DNA of 64,000 bases, taken from positions 871,205 to 935,204 of the forward strand of contig NZ_GG657757.1 in the NCBI RefSeq assembly GCF_000158955.1, in the 5' to 3' direction. The notes under the pieces are model-generated. The model did not search any database and had not been told where the DNA came from. It saw nothing but the letters and a program-made list of their open reading frames with translations. Source of the DNA: Streptomyces viridochromogenes DSM 40736 (lineage in GTDB: Bacteria; Actinomycetota; Actinomycetes; Streptomycetales; Streptomycetaceae). A program made the position numbers and the translations under genes. Positions 1 through 8,488 of the stretch are shown here, piece by piece (the stretch's first letter is position 1; each line of letters begins with the position of its first letter).

Positions 1-160
1 GCGGCGGGTGCCGGCCGAGGGCGATCCGCTGCACGGCTCGGTGCGCCTCGCGGCCGAGCTGACCGCCGGTTCGCTCACGCTGCCGGGTGACGAGACCATG
101 CTGTGTGTGACGACGCCGCGTGTGACGGCCCAGTCGGGCGAGGGAGACGATCACGCATGA
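1..160 (+). CDS. 3' end of an unidentified protein, possibly a BadF/NAG-kinase-like ATPase
   Basis: An open frame enters from the left edge in the second base and runs 52 residues to a TGA at 158-160. The visible tail reads ...GSVRLAAELTAGSLTLPG..., with good codon bias. Such a GxxRLA segment resembles the C-terminus of N-acetylglucosamine-kinase-like BadF/BadG ATPases, but there is too little sequence to be sure. A tandem 16-bp repeat starts on the stop codon. The assignment is a guess; the coding status is firmer. Confidence 0.45.
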   Translation, partial: RRVPAEGDPLHGSVRLAAELTAGSLTLPGDETMLCVTTPRVTAQSGEGDDHA

Positions 161-191
161 TCCGTACGTAACTCAATCCGTACGTAACTCA
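160..191. repeat. Perfect 16-bp tandem repeat, possible operator
   Basis: The 16-mer ATCCGTACGTAACTCA occurs at 160-175 and again, with no gap, at 176-191. Each unit contains CGTACG. The repeat lies between the stop codon of the upstream gene and the start of the chelatase gene at 272, where a promoter for that gene is expected. Paired sites of this kind often bind a regulator dimer; no regulator can be named from the sequence. Confidence 0.6.
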
Positions 192-271
192 TCAGACAAA
201 ACAGGACGGATACCGCTCACCTGCCCCCTCCCCGAACAGGGGAGCCCAAGAAACCAGTAACATGCGGCGCC

Positions 272-1195
272 ATGAGTTCCCCCACTGGACCCGAGTCCGG
301 CCTGCCAGTACGAATGCCGCGACCCCGCCAGCCCGGACGGCACCGCCGTCCCGAGCCGCTGGTGGCTCCCGAGGGCGCGCCGGCGCTCGTCCTCGCCGTG
401 CCGGGCACGCCCAGTAGCGCCACGCGCGGCCTCGCCGAAGAGGTCGTGAGCATCGCCCGCTCCGAGCTGCCCGGCCTCGACGCCCGCATCGGGTACCTCG
501 ACGGGGACAACGCGGAGTTCCCCTCGCTGCAGACCGTGCTCGTGCGCGCCGCCGAGGAGCGCACCGCCCGCTTCGAGCAGGCGCGCGCCGCCGGCATGGA
601 CGTCAGGGAGCCCGACGGGCCCGTCGCCGTCGTCGTGCCGCTGCTCGCCGGTCCGGACAGTGCGCTGCTGCGCCGGGTCCGCCAGGCCGTCATGGAGAGC
701 CGCATCGCCGCCGAGCTGACGGATGTCCTCGGCCCGCACCCGCTGCTCGCCGAGGCGCTGCACGTGCGGCTCTCCGAGGCCGGTCTGGCCCGCGCGGACC
801 GCGCGCGGCTGTTCACCGTGGCCACCGCCGCCGACGGCATCATCCTGGCGTCCGTGGGCGGTGACGAGGCCGTGCAGGCGGCCGGGATCACCGGCATGCT
901 GCTCGCCGCGCGCCTCGCGGTGCCGGTGATGGCGGCGGCCCTGGACCAGGAGGGTTCCATCGCGTCCGTCGCGGACCAGCTGCGCTCCTCGGGTTCGCAG
1001 CAGCTGGCCCTCGCGCCGTATCTGATCGGCCCGGAGATCGAGCCGGGGCTGGTCGCGGAGGCGGCGAAGGAGGCGGACTGCTCCGCCGCGGAGTCGCTCG
1101 GGCCGTACCCGGCGATCGGGAAGCTGGCCTTGGCCAAGTACACGACGGCGTTGGGGATCACACCGCAGCAGGCTCAGGGGACGCCTGTTCGCTGA
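272..1195 (+). CDS. CbiX-type sirohydrochlorin chelatase-like protein
   Basis: A 307-residue cytosolic protein. After a proline/arginine-rich leader (about residues 1-35) it shows two CbiX-like chelatase halves: the first begins near ALVLAVPGTPS (about 43) with the central PLLAGPDS segment, the second covers roughly 155-290. CbiX enzymes insert Co or Fe into sirohydrochlorin for cobalamin or siroheme, but this branch of actinobacterial proteins often lacks the usual catalytic histidine pair: I see PLLAG where canonical enzymes have PLFL(S/A)xGxH. It may therefore be a paralogue without chelatase activity. The ATG at 272 has no obvious Shine-Dalgarno sequence. It stands alone, closed by the hairpin at 1212. 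Confidence 0.7.
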   Translation: MSSPTGPESGLPVRMPRPRQPGRHRRPEPLVAPEGAPALVLAVPGTPSSATRGLAEEVVSIARSELPGLDARIGYLDGDNAEFPSLQTVLVRAAEERTARFEQARAAGMDVREPDGPVAVVVPLLAGPDSALLRRVRQAVMESRIAAELTDVLGPHPLLAEALHVRLSEAGLARADRARLFTVATAADGIILASVGGDEAVQAAGITGMLLAARLAVPVMAAALDQEGSIASVADQLRSSGSQQLALAPYLIGPEIEPGLVAEAAKEADCSAAESLGPYPAIGKLALAKYTTALGITPQQAQGTPVR

Positions 1196-1211
1196 CGTCC
1201 CCGTCGCCTGT

Positions 1212-1243
1212 GAAGGCCCGCCCCGTTTCAGGGGCGGGCCTTC
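1212..1243. terminator. Bidirectional terminator hairpin
   Basis: A perfect 13-bp stem (GAAGGCCCGCCCC and its complement) with a 6-nt GTTTCA loop. It sits between the rightward chelatase gene and the leftward lactonase gene and probably serves the first. Confidence 0.85.
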
Positions 1244-1364
1244 GCCGTTGGGGTGTGTGTCGTCCGTCGGGTGCGGGTGCGTTGTGGCTGGTCGCACCTA
1301 CGCGGCGGAGCCGCACGTCGACGCGGCCCCGCGCCCCTTGGGAGGCTAGCCCCCCATCCCCCCG

Positions 1365-2396
1365 TCAGCCGAGGATCACGCAGGACGCCGCCGGCACCCT
1401 GATGGAGCCTCCGCGTTCCGGGACGCCCGTGTGCGGGTCGGTGGCGAACCAGGTCACGTCGCCGGAGCGTTCGTTGGCGACGTACAGGAAGCCGTCGGAG
1501 GCGGTGAGGGCGCGTGGCCAGTGACCGCCGCAGGGCACGGTCTTGACCGGGCTGAGCTTCTCGCCGTCGACGGCCAGGACCGACAGGACGTCCGCTCCGC
1601 GGGTGGCGGTCCACACGAAGCGGCCGTCGGGCGAGGTGACGATGCCCGACGGGTAGGCGTCGACGGCCGGTGCGGCGGGCAGGACGGGGGTTTCGGTCAG
1701 CGGGGTCAGCACGCCTTCGGCGGCATCCCAGCGGCAGACCGTGACGGAGGGCGTGAGCTCGTTGACGACGTACGCGCGGGAGCCGTCCGGGTGGAAGGCC
1801 AGGTGCCGCGGGCCCGAGCCGGGCCGCAGGGCGGTCTCCCGGTGCAGGACCGGGACGCCGTCCGCCAGCGTGCACACCCGTACCGAGTCGGTGCCGAGGT
1901 CGACGCTGACGGCCCAGCGGCCGCTCGGGTCGGGCTGCACCTGGTGGGCGTGCGGGCCCTGCTGGCGTGGCGTGTGCGGGCCCGCGCCCCGGTGCCGGAG
2001 AACGCCGGAGGCGGATCGCGCGAGGGTGCCGTCGGGGCGGACGGGGACGGCGGTGACGCTGCCCGAGCCGTAGTTGGCGGTCAGGACGTGTCCGGCGAAC
2101 AGGCCGAGGTGGGTCGGCCCGCTGCCGTCGACCGGCACGGGCGGTCCGGCCGGCTCGGGCTCCTCGTCCCCGTCCACCCGGTACGCGGCGACGGCGCCCT
2201 CGGCCGTCTCGCTGACGGCGTAGAGAGTGTCCCCGTCGGGCGAGAGAGCCAGGTAGGACGGGTCGGGGACGGTGTTCACGGCGCCCAGGACGGTCAGCTC
2301 ACCGCTGTCCGGGTCGACGGCCGCCGTCACGATCCCAGGGCCGCCTGCGGCCGTGAACGACCCGATGAACGCCCGTCGCCTGCCACCGTCCGCCAC
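1365..2396 (-). CDS. Lactonase family protein (YbhE-type beta-propeller, 6-phosphogluconolactonase-like)
   Basis: A 343-residue protein starting with GTG behind a GAGAGGGGA Shine-Dalgarno. It shows the repeating blades of the seven-bladed YbhE/Pgl propeller: SFTAAGGPGI near the N-terminus, then PSYLALSPDGDTLYAVSE, GPRHLAFHPDGSRAYVVNEL and YPSGIVTSPDGRFVWTATRG, with HWPRALTASDGFLYVANERS near the end. The family hydrolyses 6-phosphogluconolactone in E. coli; other members act on muconate or other lactones. No signal peptide is seen, so it is probably cytosolic. It is a single-gene unit and the pentose-phosphate role is an inference from the family. Confidence 0.85.
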   Translation of the reverse strand: MADGGRRRAFIGSFTAAGGPGIVTAAVDPDSGELTVLGAVNTVPDPSYLALSPDGDTLYAVSETAEGAVAAYRVDGDEEPEPAGPPVPVDGSGPTHLGLFAGHVLTANYGSGSVTAVPVRPDGTLARSASGVLRHRGAGPHTPRQQGPHAHQVQPDPSGRWAVSVDLGTDSVRVCTLADGVPVLHRETALRPGSGPRHLAFHPDGSRAYVVNELTPSVTVCRWDAAEGVLTPLTETPVLPAAPAVDAYPSGIVTSPDGRFVWTATRGADVLSVLAVDGEKLSPVKTVPCGGHWPRALTASDGFLYVANERSGDVTWFATDPHTGVPERGGSIRVPAASCVILG

Positions 2397-2495
2397 CGCT
2401 GTCCCCTCTCGTCGCCGAGCCGCCCGTACTGACCGCGCAATCGATCATGCGCGGTCTAGACCAACCGGTCAAGGATGCGGTGGGCCTGACGGCGC

Positions 2496-3968
2496 TCAGG
2501 CCCCGGCCAGCGGCGACCCTGACGGCGTGCGCAGCGGCCTGGCCAGCTCCGCCAGGGCCCGTTCCAGTCCGTGCAGATGGGCCAGGGCCGGTTCCGTCGC
2601 CGTCGGGCCCTGCGCCAGAGCCGAGACGTCTCCGCCCGCCGTGAGCGCCTCGACCGCGGCCTGGACGCGCCAGCAGGCGGCGGCGAGGCGGGCGTCGTGG
2701 GAGGCCTCCGGGTCGGCGGCGACGGAGACCAGGCCGCGGATCTCCCGGGCGCAGTCGTCGAGGAGGGCGAGCACGTGCCGGGCCCGCCGCTTGCGGCCGA
2801 GCATCGGGTTCAGGGGGTGGACGAGCGGGGCGACGGAGAGCCGCACCCGGGCGAGCAGCTGCTCCAGTTCGGCCACCCGCGGGGCGGGGTCGGCGTCGGC
2901 CGCTCCCGCCAGGCGCCGGGCGGTCTCGGCGGCGCAGGCGTGGACGCAGCGCAGGGCCCGCTGGATCCAGGCGTCGGTGACGCTGTGCGTGGTGACGGGC
3001 AGGACGAGGATCACGGCCAGCGCGGCGCCGAGCGCCCCGACGCCGGTCTCGGCGAACCGCAGCGCGAGCAGGCCCGGGCCGAGCACGCCGAGGAGGCCGT
3101 AGAGCAGCCCGGCGAGGAGGGTGACCCAGAGCATCATCCAGGTGTAGGAGACGGCGGCCGTGTAGAAGATGCCGAAGACACAGGCGGCGGCGAGCAGGGC
3201 CGTGACGGCCGGGTCGCCGTGCACGGGCACGGCGACGAGCAGGCCGAGGGCGATGCCGATGACCGTGCCGAGCAGCCGCCGGAAGCCGCGGACCAGGGTC
3301 TCGCCGCGCGAGGCGGTGTTGACGAAGATCCACCAGGTGGCGCCTACGGCCCAGTACCAGCGCTGCCCGGACACCAGCTGGCCGACGACGAGGGCGAAGC
3401 CCGCGCCGGCGGTGGCCTGGACGGCCTGCCGGGTGGTCACCCGGGCCAGGCCCGTGCCGCCCGGCGGTGCGGGCACCGCGGGCTGGGGCAGCCCACGCTC
3501 GTAGCACCAGAGGCCGAACCGCACCCCGGCGGCGGCGAGGACGGACAGCAGGACGGCGGCGTACAGCTCGGGCAGCTGGGCCGTGGTGGCGTGCAGGAAC
3601 TGCGCCGCGAAGAAGGTCATGAACGCGAACACGCCGAGGCTGTGCCCGCGCGGGCCCCAGCGGCGGGCGTACACGCCCGCGCCGACCACGGCGAGGAAGG
3701 TCAGGTCCCGGGCCACCGGGTGGTCGTGCAGTCCGGCCGCGGCCGTGAGCACGGGCAGTCCGACGGCGGGCAGCAGCACGGTGGTGACCGCCTGGCCGCG
3801 GACCGTGGCGTCGGTGACGGTGAACAGGGCGAGCAGGGCGGCCAGGCCGCCGGTGACGGCGCCCGTGAGGGAGTGTCCGGCCAGGCCGCACACGGCGACC
3901 GCGAGCGCGATACCGAGCACGGCCCGGGTGGCGAACCGCAACCGCGTCCGCCCCGGATCCGGAGCCAT
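2496..3968 (-). CDS. FUSC-family aromatic acid exporter-like membrane protein
   Basis: About 490 residues with two hydrophobic bundles of roughly five to six helices each (about 20-150 and 190-335) followed by a soluble helical tail. This is the FUSC/YccS fold associated with export of aromatic acids or fusaric acid resistance. I prefer the ATG at 3968 (MAPDPGRT) over the GTG at 3986 because AGAGGG lies 6 nt upstream of it. The motif WYWAVGATWWIFVNTASRGET marks the start of the second bundle. It diverges from an Lrp/AsnC regulator, which is a common arrangement for a controlled exporter. The substrate is unknown. Confidence 0.8.
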   Translation of the reverse strand: MAPDPGRTRLRFATRAVLGIALAVAVCGLAGHSLTGAVTGGLAALLALFTVTDATVRGQAVTTVLLPAVGLPVLTAAAGLHDHPVARDLTFLAVVGAGVYARRWGPRGHSLGVFAFMTFFAAQFLHATTAQLPELYAAVLLSVLAAAGVRFGLWCYERGLPQPAVPAPPGGTGLARVTTRQAVQATAGAGFALVVGQLVSGQRWYWAVGATWWIFVNTASRGETLVRGFRRLLGTVIGIALGLLVAVPVHGDPAVTALLAAACVFGIFYTAAVSYTWMMLWVTLLAGLLYGLLGVLGPGLLALRFAETGVGALGAALAVILVLPVTTHSVTDAWIQRALRCVHACAAETARRLAGAADADPAPRVAELEQLLARVRLSVAPLVHPLNPMLGRKRRARHVLALLDDCAREIRGLVSVAADPEASHDARLAAACWRVQAAVEALTAGGDVSALAQGPTATEPALAHLHGLERALAELARPLRTPSGSPLAGA

Positions 3969-4110
3969 GAACACCCTCTTCAGCACCGCTTACCGCCCCC
4001 TTCGCCCGCCGGCCATGAGAAAACATGAAAAAGGCGCCGCGGGGTCCGCAGCGCCATCGACGCCTCCATATCAGCATCCCGGGCACCACTGGCTCAACAG
4101 GCTCCTTCTA

Positions 4111-4131
4111 GACTGGGCCATTGGTGCAGTC
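4111..4131. promoter_or_regulatory. Possible Lrp/AsnC operator between divergent genes
   Basis: GACTG at 4111-4115 and CAGTC at 4127-4131 form a short dyad in the 215-bp gap between the FUSC gene and the Lrp gene. It is a plausible autoregulatory site, but the arms are only 5 bp. Confidence 0.3.
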
Positions 4132-4183
4132 ATAGTGGCCGGACGGCGGCCGTGACAGAGCCAACGGACGAGGAGGACGCGCC

Positions 4184-4660
4184 ATGCCCGTGGACGAGCT
4201 CGACACCCGCATCCTGCGGCTGCTGCTGGAGCAGCCGCGCACGAGCGTGCGCGAGTACGCCCGCATCCTCGGCGTCGCCCGGGGCACGCTGCAGGCCCGG
4301 CTCGACCGTCTGGAGCGCGACGGTGTGATCACCGGCGCGGCCCCGGCCCTCTCCCCCGCCGCTCTGGGGCATCCGGTGCTCGCGTTCGTGCACATCGAGG
4401 TCACCCAGGGCCACCTCGACGAGGTGGGCGACGCGCTGGCGGCGGTGCCGGAGATCGTCGAGGCGTTCTCCATCACGGGCGGCGGGGACCTGCTGGCCCG
4501 GGTCGTGGCGCGGGACAACGCCCATCTGGAGGACGTCGTCCAGAAGCTGATCAGCATGCCGGGGGTCGTCCGCACCCGCACCGAGGTCGCCCTGCGCGAA
4601 CGCGTCACCCACCGGATGCTTCCGCTGGTGGAGTCCCTCGGGCGCGCGGCCCGGACCTGA
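4184..4660 (+). CDS. Lrp/AsnC family transcriptional regulator
   Basis: A 158-residue regulator with a strong GAGGAGG site before the ATG. Residues 1-60 form the AsnC winged helix-turn-helix (MPVDELDTRILRLLLEQPR, then VARGTLQARLDRLERDGVI). Residues 65-145 form the RAM/ACT-like effector domain, with the typical GDLLARVVARDNAHLEDVV and a closing PGVVRTRTEVAL segment. Members bind amino acids or related small molecules as octamers and control transport or catabolism. It diverges from the FUSC exporter and probably controls it and itself. The ligand is unknown. Confidence 0.92.
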   Translation: MPVDELDTRILRLLLEQPRTSVREYARILGVARGTLQARLDRLERDGVITGAAPALSPAALGHPVLAFVHIEVTQGHLDEVGDALAAVPEIVEAFSITGGGDLLARVVARDNAHLEDVVQKLISMPGVVRTRTEVALRERVTHRMLPLVESLGRAART

Positions 4661-4703
4661 CCCCTCACGGTCTGCGGATCATGGCCTTTGACATGCTGCC
4701 ACC

Positions 4704-5399
4704 ATGAGCAATCTCGGCGGCGTGACGGTCATCTTCGATCTCGACGGAACGCTCGTGGACAGCGAGCCGAACTACTACGAGGCAGGCCGGCAGACCCTCG
4801 CCGAGCACGGCGTCCCCGACTTCAGCTGGGCGGACCACGAGCGGTACGTGGGCATCAGCACCCGGGAGACGGTCGCGGACTGGAAGGAGCGGTACGGCCT
4901 GCGGGCCTCCGTCGAGGAACTGTTCGCCGCCAAGAACCGCCGCTATCTGGAGCTCGCCCGCAGTTCCACGCGCGCGTACCCCGAGATGCGTGAGTTCGTG
5001 GAGCTGCTGGCGGCCGAGGGCGTGCCCATGGCCGTGGCCTCGGGATCCTCGCCCGAGGCCATAGAGGCGGTCCTGGCGGGCACGGGTCTGGACGCCCGCC
5101 TGCGGACCGTCGTCTCGGCCGACGAGGTCGCACACGGCAAGCCGGCCCCGGACGTCTTCCTGGAGGCGGCCCACCGGCTCGGCGCCGACCCGGCGGGGTG
5201 CGTGGTGCTGGAGGACGCCGCCCCGGGGGCCGCCGCCGCGCACGCGGCCGGGATGCGGTGCATCGCCGTCCCGTACGTCCCGGCGCAGGCGGACGCCCCG
5301 GAGTTCGCCACCGCCGGGCTGCTGCTGAGGGGTGGCCAGGAGGAGTTCACGGCAAAGACGGCGCACGACTGGCTGGTGCGCTCGGCCGGCCTTTCCTGA
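4704..5399 (+). CDS. HAD-superfamily phosphatase (beta-phosphoglucomutase/YqaB-like)
   Basis: A 231-residue HAD hydrolase. Motif I is FDLDGTLVDSEP (about residues 11-22, nucleophile and acid/base aspartates), motif II is VASGSSPEA, the motif III lysine lies in AHGKPAPDVF and motif IV is VVLEDAAPG. The C1-type cap domain lies between motifs I and II. Such enzymes dephosphorylate or isomerise sugar phosphates; the substrate cannot be read from sequence. It follows the Lrp gene by 43 bp with no clear ribosome site before the ATG, so transcription could read through from Lrp or the message could be leaderless. Confidence 0.9.
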   Translation: MSNLGGVTVIFDLDGTLVDSEPNYYEAGRQTLAEHGVPDFSWADHERYVGISTRETVADWKERYGLRASVEELFAAKNRRYLELARSSTRAYPEMREFVELLAAEGVPMAVASGSSPEAIEAVLAGTGLDARLRTVVSADEVAHGKPAPDVFLEAAHRLGADPAGCVVLEDAAPGAAAAHAAGMRCIAVPYVPAQADAPEFATAGLLLRGGQEEFTAKTAHDWLVRSAGLS

Positions 5400-5418
5400 A
5401 CTCGCCTCTCCCGACCCG

Positions 5419-5447
5419 TTGACGCTCCCCCGTCCCCTCCCTAGGGT
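5419..5447 (+). promoter_or_regulatory. Promoter of the GH127 gene
   Basis: TTGACG (5419-5424) and TAGGGT (5442-5447) are spaced by exactly 17 bp, a good vegetative-type promoter. Downstream, at 5470-5482, lies TTCGATATTTCGA, which resembles the CGAAA/TTTCG-type elements before the xylanase and GH62 genes at 53.7-54.0 kb and may be the regulator site. Confidence 0.6.
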
Positions 5448-5519
5448 CTGGTCGATCATTCGCACAGTGTTCGATATTTCGACCACACGTGAGTACGTGG
5501 ACACCGCGGAGGCGCACAC

Positions 5520-8351
5520 ATGGCTCGGCCCCTCTCCAGACGATCCCTTCTCCAGGCCGCGACCCTCGCCGCGGCCGTACCCGCGCTCTCCCGGGCGGCG
5601 ACCGGCCGGGCCACCGCCGCCCCCGCCGCGGCGGCGGTCGCCGCGGGAGCCCTCGGCGCCCCGTCCGCCTGGACCGTGCGGCCGTTCGGACTGGAGGACG
5701 TGAGCCTCGGCCGGGGCGTCTTCGCCGACAAGCGGCAGCTGATGCTGGACCACGCCCGCGGTTACGACGTGAACCGGCTGCTCCAGGTGTTCCGCGCCAA
5801 CGCCGGTCTCGCCACGGGCGGCGCGGTGGCCCCGGGCGGCTGGGAAGGGCTGGACGGCGAGGCCAACGGCAACCTGCGGGGCCACTACACCGGCCACTTC
5901 CTGACCATGCTGGCGCAGGCGTACCGCAGCACGAAGGAGCAGGTGTTCGCCGACCGGATCGGCGCCGTGGTCGGGGCGCTGACCGAGGTGCGTGCGGCGC
6001 TGCGGCGTGATCCGGCGGTGCTGAGCGTCGCCGGGAAGTTCGGGAGCGCCGCCGATCAGGTGCGCGGTTCCTACCAGTACGTGGATCTGCCGGCCGCCGT
6101 GCTCGACGGGGTCTCGGCGATCACCCTCTCCGTCTGGGTGCGGCCCACGCACGACGCGAACTGGACCCGTGTCTTCGACTTCGGCAACGACACCACGCGT
6201 TACCTGTACCTGGCCGCCCGCAACCAGGCCGGGGTGCCGCGCTTCGCCATCACGACCTCGGGCGCCGGCGGCGAGCAGGGGCTCAACGGCACCGCCGCGC
6301 TGCCGCTCGACCGGTGGAGCCACCTGGCCGTCACGCTCGCGAGCGGCACCGGCACCCTCTACGTCAACGGCACGGCCGTCGCTCAGAACACCGCGATGAA
6401 CCTCACCCCGGCGACCCTCGGCACGCTGAAGAACAATTGGCTCGGCCGCTCCCACTACGCCGCGGACCCGGTCTTCGCGGGCGCCTTCGAGCAGTTCGAC
6501 GTCTTCTCGCGGGCGCTGACCGGCGCCGAGATCACCGAGTTGCAGAACCGCCGGCCCGCCGACGCCTCGACGGGCCGGGGCGACCTGGCGTCGTACGCCT
6601 TCGACGAGACGGAGGGCGGCACCTTCGCGGACACCTCCGGCCGGAACCTGACCGCCACCCTGCGCCGCACCTGGGGCGGGCCCAGCCACCCCGGGTTCCT
6701 CGCGGCCTACCCGGAGACGCAGTTCATCGACCTGGAGTCCAGGACCACCTCCGACTACACCAAGGTCTGGGCCCCGTACTACACCGCGCACAAGATCCTC
6801 AGGGGGCTGCTCGACGCGTACACCGCCACGGACGACGACCGGGCCCTGGACCTCGCGTCCGGCATGTGCGACTGGATGCACTCCCGGCTTTCGAAGCTGC
6901 CGGAGTCCACGCTCCAGCGCATGTGGGGGATCTTCTCCAGCGGCGAGTTCGGCGGCATCGTCGAGGCGATCTGCGACCTGCACACTCTCACCGGCAAGGC
7001 CGAACACCTCGCGCTGGCCCAGCTGTTCGACCTGGACCGGCTGATCGAGGCGTGCGCCGCGAACACCGACATCCTCGACGGGCTGCACGCCAACCAGCAC
7101 ATCCCGATCTTCACCGGGTACGTGCGGCTGTACGACGAGACGGGCGAGGAGCGCTACCTCAGGTCCGCGAAGAACTTCTGGGACATGGTCGTACCGCACC
7201 GCATGTACGGCATCGGCGGCACCAGCACCCAGGAGTTCTGGAAGGCGAGGGACGTGATCGCGGGCACGATCAGCGCGACCACCGCCGAGACCTGCTGCGC
7301 GTACAACATGCTCAAGCTGAGCCGGACCCTGTTCTTCCACGAGCAGGACCCGAAGTACATGGACTACTACGAGCGGGCCCTGTACAACCAGGTGCTCGGC
7401 TCGAAGCAGGACAAGCCGGACGTGGAGAAGCCGCTCGTCACGTACTTCATCGGGTTGACGCCCGGTCACGTGCGGGACTACACGCCCAAGCAGGGCACGA
7501 CCTGCTGCGAGGGCACCGGCATGGAGAGCGCCACCAAGTACCAGGACTCGGTGTACTTCGCGCAGGCCGACGGCAGTGCCCTGTACGTCAATCTGTACAG
7601 CCCGTCCACGCTCACCTGGGCCGAGAAGGGCGTCACGGTCACGCAGAGCACGTCCTTCCCCCGCGAGCAGGGCAGCACGCTCACCCTCGGCGGCGGGCGC
7701 GCTTCCTTCACGCTGCGGCTGCGGGTGCCGTCGTGGGCGACCGCCGGGTTCGGTGTGACCGTCAACGGGCGTGCGGTGTCCGGCACTCCGAGGCCCGGGA
7801 GCTACTTCGACGTGTCCCGGACCTGGCGGGCCGGTGACACCGTCCGTATCGCCATGCCGTTCCGGACGCGGGTGGAGAAGGCCCTCGACGACCCGTCCCT
7901 GCAGACCCTGTTCCACGGGCCGGTCAACCTGGTCGCCCGCGACTCCGCCACGGAGTACCTGAAGGTCGGGCTGTACCGCGACGCGGGACTGTCCGGGGAC
8001 CTGTCGCACTCCCTCACGCCGGTGCCGGGCAAGCCGCTCCACTTCACGCTGGACGGGATCGAGTGGGCGCCGTTCGCCGAGGGGACGGAGGATCCGACGC
8101 ATGTCTACGTCCGGCGTTCCGAGCCGAAGGCCGTGTTCGGCGGCCGGGACTCCGGGGTCGCCAACCCGGCGAAGGCCGACGGCACCACACTCCTGGACGA
8201 GGTCTGGGCCGGGGCGCCGTTCCGGAACAAGGGGGCGCTGGTGTCGCGGGTGCGGTCCACGGTGGACGCGTGGGTGACGGCCGGGCTGCTGAGCGGGGCC
8301 GACGGCGACCGGGTGGTGAGCACGGCGGGCGCGGCCTCGTACCGGCCCTGA
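5520..8351 (+). CDS. Tat-exported GH127 (DUF1680) beta-L-arabinofuranosidase-like enzyme with internal LamG domain
   Basis: A 943-residue secreted enzyme. The N-terminus SRRSLLQAATLAAAVPALS is a twin-arginine signal. Residues 60-160 are the first helices of the GH127 (alpha/alpha)6 barrel. Residues about 165-350 form a concanavalin/LamG domain (TLSVWVRPTHDANWTRVFDF ... GAFEQFDVFSRALTGAEI), and the barrel resumes at AAYPETQF. The catalytic zinc/cysteine motifs are present: AETCCAYNMLKLSR and GTTCCEGTGME, the latter holding the nucleophile cysteine in characterised family members. GH127 enzymes release beta-L-arabinofuranose from plant glycans. The lectin-like domain is inserted inside the barrel rather than appended. 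A GGAGG site precedes the ATG. Confidence 0.88.
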   Translation: MARPLSRRSLLQAATLAAAVPALSRAATGRATAAPAAAAVAAGALGAPSAWTVRPFGLEDVSLGRGVFADKRQLMLDHARGYDVNRLLQVFRANAGLATGGAVAPGGWEGLDGEANGNLRGHYTGHFLTMLAQAYRSTKEQVFADRIGAVVGALTEVRAALRRDPAVLSVAGKFGSAADQVRGSYQYVDLPAAVLDGVSAITLSVWVRPTHDANWTRVFDFGNDTTRYLYLAARNQAGVPRFAITTSGAGGEQGLNGTAALPLDRWSHLAVTLASGTGTLYVNGTAVAQNTAMNLTPATLGTLKNNWLGRSHYAADPVFAGAFEQFDVFSRALTGAEITELQNRRPADASTGRGDLASYAFDETEGGTFADTSGRNLTATLRRTWGGPSHPGFLAAYPETQFIDLESRTTSDYTKVWAPYYTAHKILRGLLDAYTATDDDRALDLASGMCDWMHSRLSKLPESTLQRMWGIFSSGEFGGIVEAICDLHTLTGKAEHLALAQLFDLDRLIEACAANTDILDGLHANQHIPIFTGYVRLYDETGEERYLRSAKNFWDMVVPHRMYGIGGTSTQEFWKARDVIAGTISATTAETCCAYNMLKLSRTLFFHEQDPKYMDYYERALYNQVLGSKQDKPDVEKPLVTYFIGLTPGHVRDYTPKQGTTCCEGTGMESATKYQDSVYFAQADGSALYVNLYSPSTLTWAEKGVTVTQSTSFPREQGSTLTLGGGRASFTLRLRVPSWATAGFGVTVNGRAVSGTPRPGSYFDVSRTWRAGDTVRIAMPFRTRVEKALDDPSLQTLFHGPVNLVARDSATEYLKVGLYRDAGLSGDLSHSLTPVPGKPLHFTLDGIEWAPFAEGTEDPTHVYVRRSEPKAVFGGRDSGVANPAKADGTTLLDEVWAGAPFRNKGALVSRVRSTVDAWVTAGLLSGADGDRVVSTAGAASYRP

Positions 8352-8365
8352 ACCGATGGTGAGCG

Positions 8366-8395
8366 GCGGGCTGTTCACCGTCGTGGACGGCCCGC
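8366..8395 (+). terminator. Terminator after the GH127 gene
   Basis: GCGGGCTGTTCA pairs with TGGACGGCCCGC (two G-U pairs) around a 6-nt loop, 15 bp after the stop codon. Confidence 0.6.
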
Positions 8396-8488
8396 ACACA
8401 GTACGAACTTTTTTGCGGCGGCAGTGATTGTTTCGCCCGCGGCATCCGTACTTCCTGGTGTTGGGCCGTTCATATCCCAGGAGGCACG

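Noticed and set aside
5470..5482. TTCGATATTTCGA before GH127 as a proven xylan operator
   Set aside because: It resembles the elements before xlnA only loosely (direct rather than inverted TTCGA halves), so it is mentioned under the promoter and not claimed separately.
4665..8399. A very long open frame (more than 1200 codons) antisense to the HAD and GH127 genes
   Set aside because: High-GC DNA leaves antisense frames open. The translation is low-complexity (G, R, V, E rich), has no domain motif, and the opposite strand encodes clear enzymes.
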